A stretch of DNA of 64,000 nucleotides from assembly GCA_002842095.1 (NCBI GenBank), contig PHCB01000013.1, forward strand, positions 56,933 to 120,932, in the 5' to 3' direction. Shown here piece by piece: positions 1 through 7,011 of the stretch (its first letter is position 1; the number at the start of each line of letters is the position of its first letter). The DNA is from a candidate division BRC1 bacterium HGW-BRC1-1 (GTDB taxonomy: Bacteria; Sumerlaeota; Sumerlaeia; Sumerlaeales; Sumerlaeaceae). Below the pieces are notes generated by a model that was given only the letters and a program-made list of their open reading frames with translations, had not been told where the DNA came from and made no database searches. Position numbers and translations under genes: made by a program.

Positions 1-575
1 CGGACGTTCGAACGGCAGAAGCATTGGTCTACATGGCCCAGGTATGCGACGCTCTGCGCGTGACGCACTCGAAGGGCATCATCCACCGCGATATCAAGCC
101 CGACAACATTCTCATCAGTTCCTCCAAAGTTGCAAAAATTACCGACTTCGGCATCGTCCACGTGGAGGAGGCGACGTTCACCCCCACGGGAGCGTTGATC
201 GGAACACCCCGCTATATGTCGCCCGAGCAGGTACAGGGAGCACGCATTGATGGCAGGGCCGACCTTTATAGCATGGGGATCATTTTATATGAGTGGCTCA
301 CAGGCACTCCGCCCTTTGTTACGGGCGATGTGGCATACCAGCAGGTAAACGTCACGCCTGCGGCTGTGTCGGATCTCAACACGGAGGTGCCGGCACCGAT
401 GAACAACCTCATTATGAAATGCCTCGAGAAAAATCCGGCAGGTCGTTTCCAGACAGCCCGCGATTTGAAAGCCGAGATGGAAAACGTATTGAAGATGCTC
501 TGGCCCGAGGGCCCGCCCTCCACCACGGGAGGTGGAGGCCAGCGCGAAGAAGACAACGATCTGGACACGGTTTGA
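1..575 (+). CDS. Ser/Thr protein kinase, C-terminal part (5' end outside window)
   Basis: The reading frame is open from the window edge, so the N-lobe with the ATP-binding lysine is missing here. Visible Hanks-type motifs are the catalytic loop HRDIKPDN (about residues 28-35 of the visible part), the DFG magnesium motif and the GTPRYMSPEQ activation-segment end. After the C-lobe the protein ends in a Gly/Asp-rich tail (GGGGQREEDNDLDTV) with no membrane segment or sensor domain. By family knowledge it phosphorylates Ser/Thr on cytosolic targets, but neither target nor signal can be read here. An unlinked deacetylase gene follows. Confidence 0.93.
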   Translation, partial: DVRTAEALVYMAQVCDALRVTHSKGIIHRDIKPDNILISSSKVAKITDFGIVHVEEATFTPTGALIGTPRYMSPEQVQGARIDGRADLYSMGIILYEWLTGTPPFVTGDVAYQQVNVTPAAVSDLNTEVPAPMNNLIMKCLEKNPAGRFQTARDLKAEMENVLKMLWPEGPPSTTGGGGQREEDNDLDTV

Positions 576-639
576 TAATCGGCACTCCCCCCTGCTTTTG
601 AAAATCGATGACTCCAGCCCCGGTGCGGTACTTTTCCGC

Positions 640-1398
640 ATGAACACCTTTAACCCTTCCACGCTCTCGAAAAACCCGCTCACGCTCACCACTGCCATCT
701 TCCTGTCCTGCGCCACACTACTCCCCATCCCCGCCTTTGCAGCCGGAGTGGAGGGCGGCTATGGCAAAACCCCAAACGCAACCGAGGGAACCGTCTCTTC
801 CTGGCCGACGGGAAAAAAACTGATCGCGCTGACTTACGACGATGGCCCGAACACAAAGGTCACCCAACCTCTCATGGACCTGCTGGAATCAGAGGGGGTC
901 CCGGCCACTTTTTATCTGCTGGGACAAACGGCCAAGGCGAACCCCAAACTGACCGCAGAAATCCAGCGGCGCGGCTTCGAGGTGGGCAACCACAGTTGGT
1001 CGCACCCACAGCTTACCAAGCTGGGCGTTGACGGCATTAAAAGCCAGCTGCAACGCGCGAACGATGCGATGACCGCACCGCGCCCCGTTACCACCATGCG
1101 CCCCCCTTATGGCGCTCATAATGCCACGGTGCGGCGTGTGTGCTCCGACATGGGTTTCTCTGTCATCCTGTGGGATGTGGACACCAACGACTGGCGAAAA
1201 GGAACCACCGCCGAGAAGATCGTAAAGACGGTTCTGGAAGAGGCGAAAGATGGATCGATCATCCTGATGCACGACCGCCTTCCGACCACGGTGCCCGCCA
1301 CGCGGCAGATTATAGCTGAGTTGAAAAAGCGCGGATACACGTTTGTGACCGTGTCGCAGCTTCTGGCGCAGCCACGTTTGTCGGCAAAGAAGCCTTAG
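640..1398 (+). CDS. secreted polysaccharide deacetylase (NodB/CE4 family)
   Basis: A 252-residue protein. The ATG at 640 is chosen over an upstream in-frame start because it begins a clear signal peptide (hydrophobic stretch ending near PAFAAG). The NodB homology domain spans about residues 60-240. It shows motif 1 TYDDGPN with the metal/catalytic aspartates, motif 2 HSWSHPQL with the metal histidines, motif 3 RPPYGA, and a late LMHD motif. Family members remove N- or O-acetyl groups from peptidoglycan, chitin oligomers or xylan. A cell-envelope or glycan substrate is likely here, but the exact one is not readable. The gene is followed by a nonamer inverted array. Confidence 0.9.
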   Translation: MNTFNPSTLSKNPLTLTTAIFLSCATLLPIPAFAAGVEGGYGKTPNATEGTVSSWPTGKKLIALTYDDGPNTKVTQPLMDLLESEGVPATFYLLGQTAKANPKLTAEIQRRGFEVGNHSWSHPQLTKLGVDGIKSQLQRANDAMTAPRPVTTMRPPYGAHNATVRRVCSDMGFSVILWDVDTNDWRKGTTAEKIVKTVLEEAKDGSIILMHDRLPTTVPATRQIIAELKKRGYTFVTVSQLLAQPRLSAKKP

Positions 1399-1406
1399 TG
1401 GGGGGG

Positions 1407-1499
1407 ATGGGAAGTATGGGAAATATGGGAAGGATGAAAAGCAGGGGTGTTAGCAGTTTTTATTGCTCCCATTATTCCCATTATTCTCATTCCTCCCAT
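1407..1499. repeat. convergent nonamer array (ATGGGAAnT units against CCCATTATT units)
   Basis: Three 9-bp units starting at 1407, 1416 and 1425 share ATGGGAA. The opposite strand sense follows, with CCCAT or CTCAT cores at 1468, 1477, 1486 and 1495, again every 9 bp. The two halves are complementary and can fold into a long imperfect hairpin just after the deacetylase stop. It may terminate transcription. The same architecture with a different unit sequence occurs at 50385-50482. The rest of 1399-1703 shows no convincing gene. Confidence 0.75.
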
Positions 1500-1703
1500 C
1501 CCTCACCTATGCTAAAAAAAGATTGCAGGAGAACCCCCCGGACCTTGTAACTTGAAGCCAAGGTGGCCTGTTATCGGGAGGGGTCATGCATTCGCGAGTT
1601 TTGAAAGTTCAGCGAATTGAACGACTAATGCCTCTTTGCGGTGACGATCGCTTCGCTTGTGCTCCATAATATCCATGATGTTGATTCCGAATTGAAGAAG
1701 CTG

Positions 1704-2804
1704 ATGTTCAAACGAAAAAAAACGCCACCGCCTCAAACCTCTCAACGTTCATCCTCTCCGGCCACGCCCACGTCGCCGACAACGGGTGCTATTTCCGCTG
1801 ACGAGCAACGCTTTCTCGAGGGCTTTGAGAAAATGGTGAAGGAATCCAAGCCGGAGGTGGATGCGGCCACGGAACTGCGCCAGGAGCGCCGTGCGGATTA
1901 CGACAAAATTGAGGGCAATTTCAAGCCGGCTACCTCGCTTTATGACAGGCGCAAACCGCGCACCGGCGGCGGCTTTACCCCCGACCCGCCTTCGAACCCC
2001 AACAGTACTTCGCCGCGCGACGATCCGCGTTATCGCTCATTCTATCAGGGGCGCGACCAACGCACGGGTTCTTCTGCTCCGGCTGCAACGCCAACCAGTC
2101 CTGCCCGGGCACAAGCAAATTCAACGGACGTAGCTCCCGGCGCCATTGTGCAATTCGACGACAACAGTATCGCCATCTTCAAAGACGCCGTGTCTGGCAA
2201 GGACTACGCCCTCTTCTATTTCCTGGAGCCGGACATGACTCTGGCTCCCCGCGGCATTTTTCTGGAGCAGTATGAGATGAGCGTCATTGGCAATCTTTCT
2301 GCCGACGCCATGGGCGAGATGACCAGTGCGCGCCAATGGGACCGCGACCAGATAATTTTCCATCTCGCAAAGTTTGAGTACGCCCAGGCCATACGCCAAC
2401 TTCTGTTGGGAAATGCGGGACACGGACCTTCGGCCATAGCCGGGGCTCCACCCCAACCAAAATCGCCCCAAGCTCAACCCGCACCGGCGACATCTCAACC
2501 GCCAGGCTCTTCCTCGACGCCTCCCGCAGGCGTGCCGCAGCAGCCCCAGTTCCAAACCGGCGACTCCGCCGACATGCTGGAGCGTGGTCGCCAGTTGCGT
2601 ATCAACGTAGGCGGGCGCATGTGGGAATCGATTTACTGGACCAGCGACGAGATCGGGCCCATTGTGGCGCATAACACCAACCGCGAGTGGGCACTGATGC
2701 ACCTCGACCTGGCGCGATTCAAAGACGCCATCGAATATGGCAGCGTACTGCCCGAAGCGGATCTTCGTGCCATTGCCGAATCGGTTGCCCGGTCGGGCAA
2801 ATGA
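1704..2804 (+). CDS. hypothetical protein, Pro/Ser-rich, coupled to rpiB
   Basis: A 366-residue protein that I do not recognise. The ATG at 1704 is preferred over the GTG at 1641 because an AAGAAG purine run sits a few bases upstream and the protein then starts MFKRKK. There is no signal peptide or transmembrane segment. Layout: basic start, Pro/Ser/Thr-rich linkers (about residues 10-30, 85-145 and 250-290), a conserved-looking globular core with many acidic and aromatic residues (about 150-245), and a second folded part at about 295-366. The stop overlaps the next start as ATGA, so it is translationally coupled to the RpiB-like isomerase. Function unknown. Confidence 0.8.
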   Translation: MFKRKKTPPPQTSQRSSSPATPTSPTTGAISADEQRFLEGFEKMVKESKPEVDAATELRQERRADYDKIEGNFKPATSLYDRRKPRTGGGFTPDPPSNPNSTSPRDDPRYRSFYQGRDQRTGSSAPAATPTSPARAQANSTDVAPGAIVQFDDNSIAIFKDAVSGKDYALFYFLEPDMTLAPRGIFLEQYEMSVIGNLSADAMGEMTSARQWDRDQIIFHLAKFEYAQAIRQLLLGNAGHGPSAIAGAPPQPKSPQAQPAPATSQPPGSSSTPPAGVPQQPQFQTGDSADMLERGRQLRINVGGRMWESIYWTSDEIGPIVAHNTNREWALMHLDLARFKDAIEYGSVLPEADLRAIAESVARSGK

Positions 2805-3391
2805 AGATCGCCCTCGCTTGCGATCACGCCGGTTTCGCCCTCAAGGATCATCTTGCCAGGCGTCTCACCGCTGCCGGCCACGACGTTCAAGACTTCGGCA
2901 CGCGCAATGAAGATTCTGTCGATTTCGTAGATCACGTTTATCCCGCGACCCTTGCCTTGAGTGAGGCCCGGGTCGATCGCGCCATTCTCGTTGATGGTGC
3001 CGGGTATCCCTCCGGCATTGTGGCGAACATGTTGCCCGGAGTATTTGCCGCCGTAGCAAACGATCCCGTTTCGGCCCGACTGGCCCGCGAACACAGCAAC
3101 ACCAACGCCCTCTGCATCGGGGGGCGCATCGTGGGCAGCGTCATGGCCGATCAGATTGTCGACACCTGGCTGGCCACCGATTTCCTTGGCGGGAAATACG
3201 CCGTGCGCGTGGACAAGGTGCGCGCCCTGGACGCCAAACACCGCCGCAGCGCAAGCGAACAGGCTCGCAAGGTAGTCACCGTTAATGATGTGCGCGATGC
3301 CCTGCGCCACAAACGTTCGCTGCTATTGGACGACGACACCATCCTGACCCCCAGCGTGAAAGATTTGCTGGGCGAAGGAACCGTGGGTTAA
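2801..3391 (+). CDS. rpiB: RpiB/LacA/LacB-family sugar-phosphate isomerase, catalytic Cys replaced
   Basis: A 196-residue protein starting MKIALACDHAGF, which overlaps the previous stop by 4 bp. The RpiB fold covers about residues 1-145: DHAGF, the GIVAN..PG anion-hole region and REHSNTNALCIGGR are all recognisable. Canonical enzymes interconvert ribose 5-phosphate and ribulose 5-phosphate. The usual catalytic cysteine (CGTG) is Asp65 here (VDGAG), so the mechanism or the substrate may differ. A C-terminal extension of about 45 residues contains a TPSVKDL segment, which resembles tails seen on some microcompartment-linked proteins. That comparison is inference only, as no shell genes are present. 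Confidence 0.85.
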   Translation: MKIALACDHAGFALKDHLARRLTAAGHDVQDFGTRNEDSVDFVDHVYPATLALSEARVDRAILVDGAGYPSGIVANMLPGVFAAVANDPVSARLAREHSNTNALCIGGRIVGSVMADQIVDTWLATDFLGGKYAVRVDKVRALDAKHRRSASEQARKVVTVNDVRDALRHKRSLLLDDDTILTPSVKDLLGEGTVG

Positions 3392-3496
3392 CCGTTTCTC
3401 AAACCCACGCGTCGCATTTTCGATTTGCACAAAATGAATCTTCTCCAGAGATTCCCTTCGTGACATTTTCATTTCGCTCGCTGAGGAATTTCGCTC

Positions 3497-4219
3497 ATGT
3501 ATGATCTTTCCGGTCGGTCCGTTCTCATAACCGGTGCCTCGCGCGGCATAGGGCGCGCTCTGGCTCAGGCCCTCGCAGAGGAGGGCGCAAACACCGCACT
3601 GCTCGCCCGCTCCGGCGACGAGGTTCATGCGCTGGCACTTAATCTGAAAAAGAAATTTGGCGTGGACGCCATCGGACGCGCCTGCGACGTGACCGATGCA
3701 GGCCGGGTGGCCGCGATGATTGACGAGACCGCTTCGCGGTTCGGTGGTCTTGACCTGGTGATCTGCAACGCCGGCATCCTCGGTGCCAAAACCACGCTCG
3801 CGGAATACGACCCCCAAGCCTGGGCCCATGCCATGGACGTGAACGTGAACGGATGTTTTTATCCCGCGCACTTTGCAATGAAGCGGATGAAAATCCGGGG
3901 CAAGGGTGGCAGGATTCTCTTCGTGTCGTCGAGCGTTGGACGGAATGTTCGGGCGGGTTGGGGAGCTTACAGTATTTCCAAGTATGCTGTGGAGGGACTG
4001 TCTCAGTTGCTGGCCGAGGAAGGACCTCTGCTGGGCATCACATCGTTCTGTGTTAATCCCGGCGGAACGGCCACCGCCATGCGCGCGGCCGCCTTCCCGC
4101 AGGAAGACCCGGCCACGCTGCCCACTCCCGATTCGATAGCAGGGGCATTCCTGCGCATCCTTCGCAAGAACGACAAGGAACTTAACGGGCAGACCTTCGA
4201 CGCTGCCGACTATCTCTGA
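3497..4219 (+). CDS. short-chain dehydrogenase/reductase
   Basis: A 240-residue classical SDR with the start fixed by an upstream GAGGAA. It shows the NAD(P)-binding TGASRGIG (about residues 11-18), the NAG motif (CNAGI, about 94), an SSS catalytic-serine region, and YSISK carrying the catalytic Tyr and Lys (about 158-162). An Arg following the second beta strand (LLARSG) suggests NADP use. The substrate cannot be told from sequence; general members reduce 3-oxo or other carbonyl groups. The 3' end overlaps the convergent gluQ end by 10 bp. Confidence 0.9.
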   Translation: MYDLSGRSVLITGASRGIGRALAQALAEEGANTALLARSGDEVHALALNLKKKFGVDAIGRACDVTDAGRVAAMIDETASRFGGLDLVICNAGILGAKTTLAEYDPQAWAHAMDVNVNGCFYPAHFAMKRMKIRGKGGRILFVSSSVGRNVRAGWGAYSISKYAVEGLSQLLAEEGPLLGITSFCVNPGGTATAMRAAAFPQEDPATLPTPDSIAGAFLRILRKNDKELNGQTFDAADYL

Positions 4220-5106
4220 TCCGAGCGCAGCGCTTTCAGCCGTTGCCGCGCCTGTTCAGGAGTTACGCCAGCCTGGCGCCATTGCGCGATGGTCTGCGAT
4301 CTGTCGCGCTTGCTCATGCGATTTCCCTCTTCATCCAGAACCAGAGGCACGTGACTGTATAGAGGCGGTGTCCACCCCAGGGCTCGCATCAGTGCAACCT
4401 GCCGTGGAGCGCTGGTAAGAAGGTCTGCACCACGCACCACGCGGGTTACGCCCATCAGGGCGTCATCCACGGCGCACACAAATTGATAAGCCCATAAGCC
4501 ATCGCGACGTCGGATGACGAAATCTCCACACAGGGCGCGGAGGTCGAATTCGTGGGTTCCCATCGTCTCATCTTCGATTTGCACGAGAGGGTCTCGATCG
4601 ACCCGAAATCTCAGAGCCGCTCCGGTTGGCAGGGGGCCGTTCAGCTTCATGGTGCTTTCGGAGCAGGTTCCGGGATAGATGGGTCCCTCCGGGCCATGGG
4701 GGGCTGCGGCATCTCCCTGCAAATCGCGCCGGCTGCACGTGCAGGGATAGACGAGTCCGTCCTCAATCAAGGCGCGCAGGGCGGCCAGATAAATATCGTT
4801 ACGCTCGCTCTGGCGATAGGGACCCGCGGGTCCGCCAACATCTGGCCCTTCGTCCCAATCGATGCCCAGCCAGCACAAATCATCGAGGATGCGTTCCTCC
4901 GAACCGGCCACGTTGCGGGGTCCGTCGATGTCTTCAATCCGCATAATGAAAACACCATTCCTTGCCCGGCAATCTTCCCATGCAGCGCATGCGGTGCTCA
5001 AGTTACCAAGATGAAGGTCGCCCGTGGGGCTGGGGGCATAGCGGCCCACCGCGCTCGTGCGCGAAACAGGTGTGAGGAACCGACCGTCGTGCTTATCGGA
5101 ACTCAT
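4210..5106 (-). CDS. gluQ: glutamyl-Q tRNA(Asp) synthetase
   Basis: A 298-residue truncated GluRS paralogue. It starts with GRYAPSPTGDLHLGNLSTA (HIGH-type signature), has the zinc-site cysteines CTC and a later YPGTC, and ends with the KMSKS-like RMSKRDRS. There is no anticodon-binding domain, which is typical of GluQ-RS. The family attaches glutamate to queuosine at position 34 of tRNA(Asp). It is the last gene of the ileS-dksA-lspA unit, and its ATG overlaps the lspA stop (ATGA). The catalytic motifs are intact. Confusion with full GluRS is unlikely because of the length. Confidence 0.93.
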   Translation of the reverse strand: MSSDKHDGRFLTPVSRTSAVGRYAPSPTGDLHLGNLSTACAAWEDCRARNGVFIMRIEDIDGPRNVAGSEERILDDLCWLGIDWDEGPDVGGPAGPYRQSERNDIYLAALRALIEDGLVYPCTCSRRDLQGDAAAPHGPEGPIYPGTCSESTMKLNGPLPTGAALRFRVDRDPLVQIEDETMGTHEFDLRALCGDFVIRRRDGLWAYQFVCAVDDALMGVTRVVRGADLLTSAPRQVALMRALGWTPPLYSHVPLVLDEEGNRMSKRDRSQTIAQWRQAGVTPEQARQRLKALRSDQR

Positions 5107-5666
5107 GCCGATGGGGTTGGAGAAGGCGGGTCGGGCTCGGCAGAAGGATTCTCAGCGTCCGGTGAAATCTTATCTGCCGAATCCATTGCAGGTTTAACGC
5201 CAAGTCTCTCATCGAGCTGTTTCGTGAAAATCGCCAGAATGAGAAACCAACCAATTCCAATGCAGATCGCTGCGTCAGCAACGTTGAACGTGGCAAAATA
5301 CCAAGTGCCCCGGTGGAAGTGGATGAAGTCGATGACATACTGGAAGCTGATACGGTCATAGAGATTCCCGACCGCACCGCCCAGGATGAGTCCGGTGGCC
5401 ACGCGCGCCATGAGCGCAGTTTTGGGCAGACGCCACGCCCACACGAAGAAGATGGCAATCACGAGAATACTGAAGCCGGTTACCACCATGGGATAATCGG
5501 CACCAAGGGAGAAGGCGCCCCCGGTGTTATGCTGGAGGAAAAAGTCCAGCAGGCCGGGGATGACTTCCATGCGCCCGAAGGGCCTCTGCATCAATCCGTG
5601 AGTTGCGTAGTATTTCGTGGCGCGGTCCACAACAAAGACCGCGAACAATGGGATCCAGAACCACAT
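5103..5666 (-). CDS. lspA: lipoprotein signal peptidase (signal peptidase II)
   Basis: A 187-residue inner-membrane aspartyl protease with four hydrophobic segments. Family motifs are seen: VDRATK near the N-terminus (usually DQ.TK), QHNTGGAFS, GGAVGNLYDR with VIDFI, and FNVADAAI, giving the two catalytic aspartates (DFI and VAD). It cleaves prolipoproteins before the lipidated Cys. A Pro/Ser/Glu-rich soluble tail of about 30 residues follows the last membrane helix. It lies 3 bp behind the dksA-like gene and overlaps gluQ. Predicted lipoprotein substrates exist in this window, for example the protein at 56031-56696. Confidence 0.95.
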   Translation of the reverse strand: MWFWIPLFAVFVVDRATKYYATHGLMQRPFGRMEVIPGLLDFFLQHNTGGAFSLGADYPMVVTGFSILVIAIFFVWAWRLPKTALMARVATGLILGGAVGNLYDRISFQYVIDFIHFHRGTWYFATFNVADAAICIGIGWFLILAIFTKQLDERLGVKPAMDSADKISPDAENPSAEPDPPSPTPSA

Positions 5667-5669
5667 GGG

Positions 5670-7010
5670 CTACGGTTTTTTTGTCTCCCGTGAACGGAGA
5701 TAACTCACCGAGTATCGAGCCCAGGGCTTGATGCGCAGTCGCTCAATTTCGATGGGTTTTCCGGTGCCAAGGCAATATCCATACTCACCGCGATCCATCG
5801 ATCGCAAAGCTTCATCGATATCCTTCAGGGTCTCGGCTTCAATGGACCGAATCCCGAGGGCGATCTCAATATCCGTGTTTTCGGATGCGGAGTCGGCTAA
5901 CTGTTGCGAGAAACCCGGCTGGTTGGTAACGCCGTCGTCGTTGTTGTCGCTGAAGGTGCGCTGTTCCAGATTACGAAGTTCACCGATAATTCGAGTGCGC
6001 TCGTTTATGAGGGCATCGCGCAGTTCCTTCATGATCTTCGCCGGAAAAGGTGGCTTTCGTGGACTGACAACCCTGTTGCTATCCGAGGTCTCATCCCCCG
6101 ACGAATGGTTCTGATCGGGCTCCTTCAGTTCCTTCTCGCGACGTGCAGGCACAGGCAACACCTGCGCCGGGGAGACAACCAGTGTTGGTTTGGTGGGAGT
6201 GGACTTTGCCTTCTTTTTAGAAGAATCCGGTCCGGATTTGGGAGCCATCTTCCTCGCCAGACCATCTGGCAAATGAGACGCCACCTCCTTCACAATCCCC
6301 TTGGGTAATTTTTTAGTTACAGACTGCACCATCTCTTCGGGCACAGATTCAGCGATCTTGTCCACGAGCGAAGTCAGCGCCTTCTTGCCCTGCTTCAACA
6401 CCTTTTCTTTTATCCCACCTTTGGCGGGAGCGGAGGTCTTCTTTGAGGTTTTGGGTTTGGCCGCCTTGGCTGGTGTGGCCTTGGCTGGTGCCTTCTTCAC
6501 GGGTTTGGCCGGGGCCTTCTTTGCAACCTTTGCCGGAGCCTTCTTCGTGACCTTCGCCGGAGCTTTCTTTACGGCTTTAGCCGGAGCTCTCTTCGCAGGG
6601 ACCTTCTTCGCGGCTTTCGCCGGTGCTTTTACCGCCGCTTTTTTCACAGGCTTTGCCGACGCTTTGGCCGGAGCCTTCTTTACGGCCTTCGCCGGAACCT
6701 TCTTCACGGCTTTAGCCGGAGCCTTTTTCGTAGTTTTGGCCACAGCTTTGGCCGGTGCTTTCTTCGCGGCCTTGGCCGGAGCTTTGGCGACAGCTTTCTT
6801 CGCGGGCTTGGCCGGTGCAGCCTTCACGGGCTTGGGCGTAGCCTTGCCGGGCGATTTCTTAGCGGGTTTGACCGGTGCTTTGGCTGGAGCCTTTTTCACG
6901 GGCTTCTTAGATGCCTTGGCGGCTGTCTTCTTCACCGGTTTGGAAGTCGCTTTAGCGGGCGTCTTCTTCTCCACTTTCGCTGCTTTTTTCTTCGGGGTCT
7001 GCTTACTCAT
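5670..7010 (-). CDS. histone H1-like Lys/Ala/Pro-rich tail fused to a DksA/TraR-type protein
   Basis: A 446-residue protein. Residues 1 to about 200 are repeats of the KKAPAKA type, like eukaryotic histone H1 and bacterial Hc1/AlgP tails, and should bind DNA or polyanions. A middle segment of about 60 residues (LVDKIAESVPEEMVQ) is predicted helical, and a Ser/Thr linker follows. Residues about 325-446 are DksA-like: a coiled coil with a DSA tip (the DxxDxA position) and YGYC.GTGKPI.I.RL. Only one of the four zinc cysteines remains, so it is a zinc-less variant. DksA proteins act in the RNA polymerase secondary channel. It lies between ileS (1 bp) and lspA (3 bp), a common place for TraR/DksA genes. 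Confidence 0.88.
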   Translation of the reverse strand: MSKQTPKKKAAKVEKKTPAKATSKPVKKTAAKASKKPVKKAPAKAPVKPAKKSPGKATPKPVKAAPAKPAKKAVAKAPAKAAKKAPAKAVAKTTKKAPAKAVKKVPAKAVKKAPAKASAKPVKKAAVKAPAKAAKKVPAKRAPAKAVKKAPAKVTKKAPAKVAKKAPAKPVKKAPAKATPAKAAKPKTSKKTSAPAKGGIKEKVLKQGKKALTSLVDKIAESVPEEMVQSVTKKLPKGIVKEVASHLPDGLARKMAPKSGPDSSKKKAKSTPTKPTLVVSPAQVLPVPARREKELKEPDQNHSSGDETSDSNRVVSPRKPPFPAKIMKELRDALINERTRIIGELRNLEQRTFSDNNDDGVTNQPGFSQQLADSASENTDIEIALGIRSIEAETLKDIDEALRSMDRGEYGYCLGTGKPIEIERLRIKPWARYSVSYLRSRETKKP

Positions 7011-7011
7011 G

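Noticed and set aside
1586..1669. Small open frame with a GGGAGGGG ribosome-site-like run (27 residues, MHSRVLKVQR...).
   Set aside because: No recognisable family and no conservation visible; it ends before the real gene start at 1704. It could be a leader peptide but there is no support.
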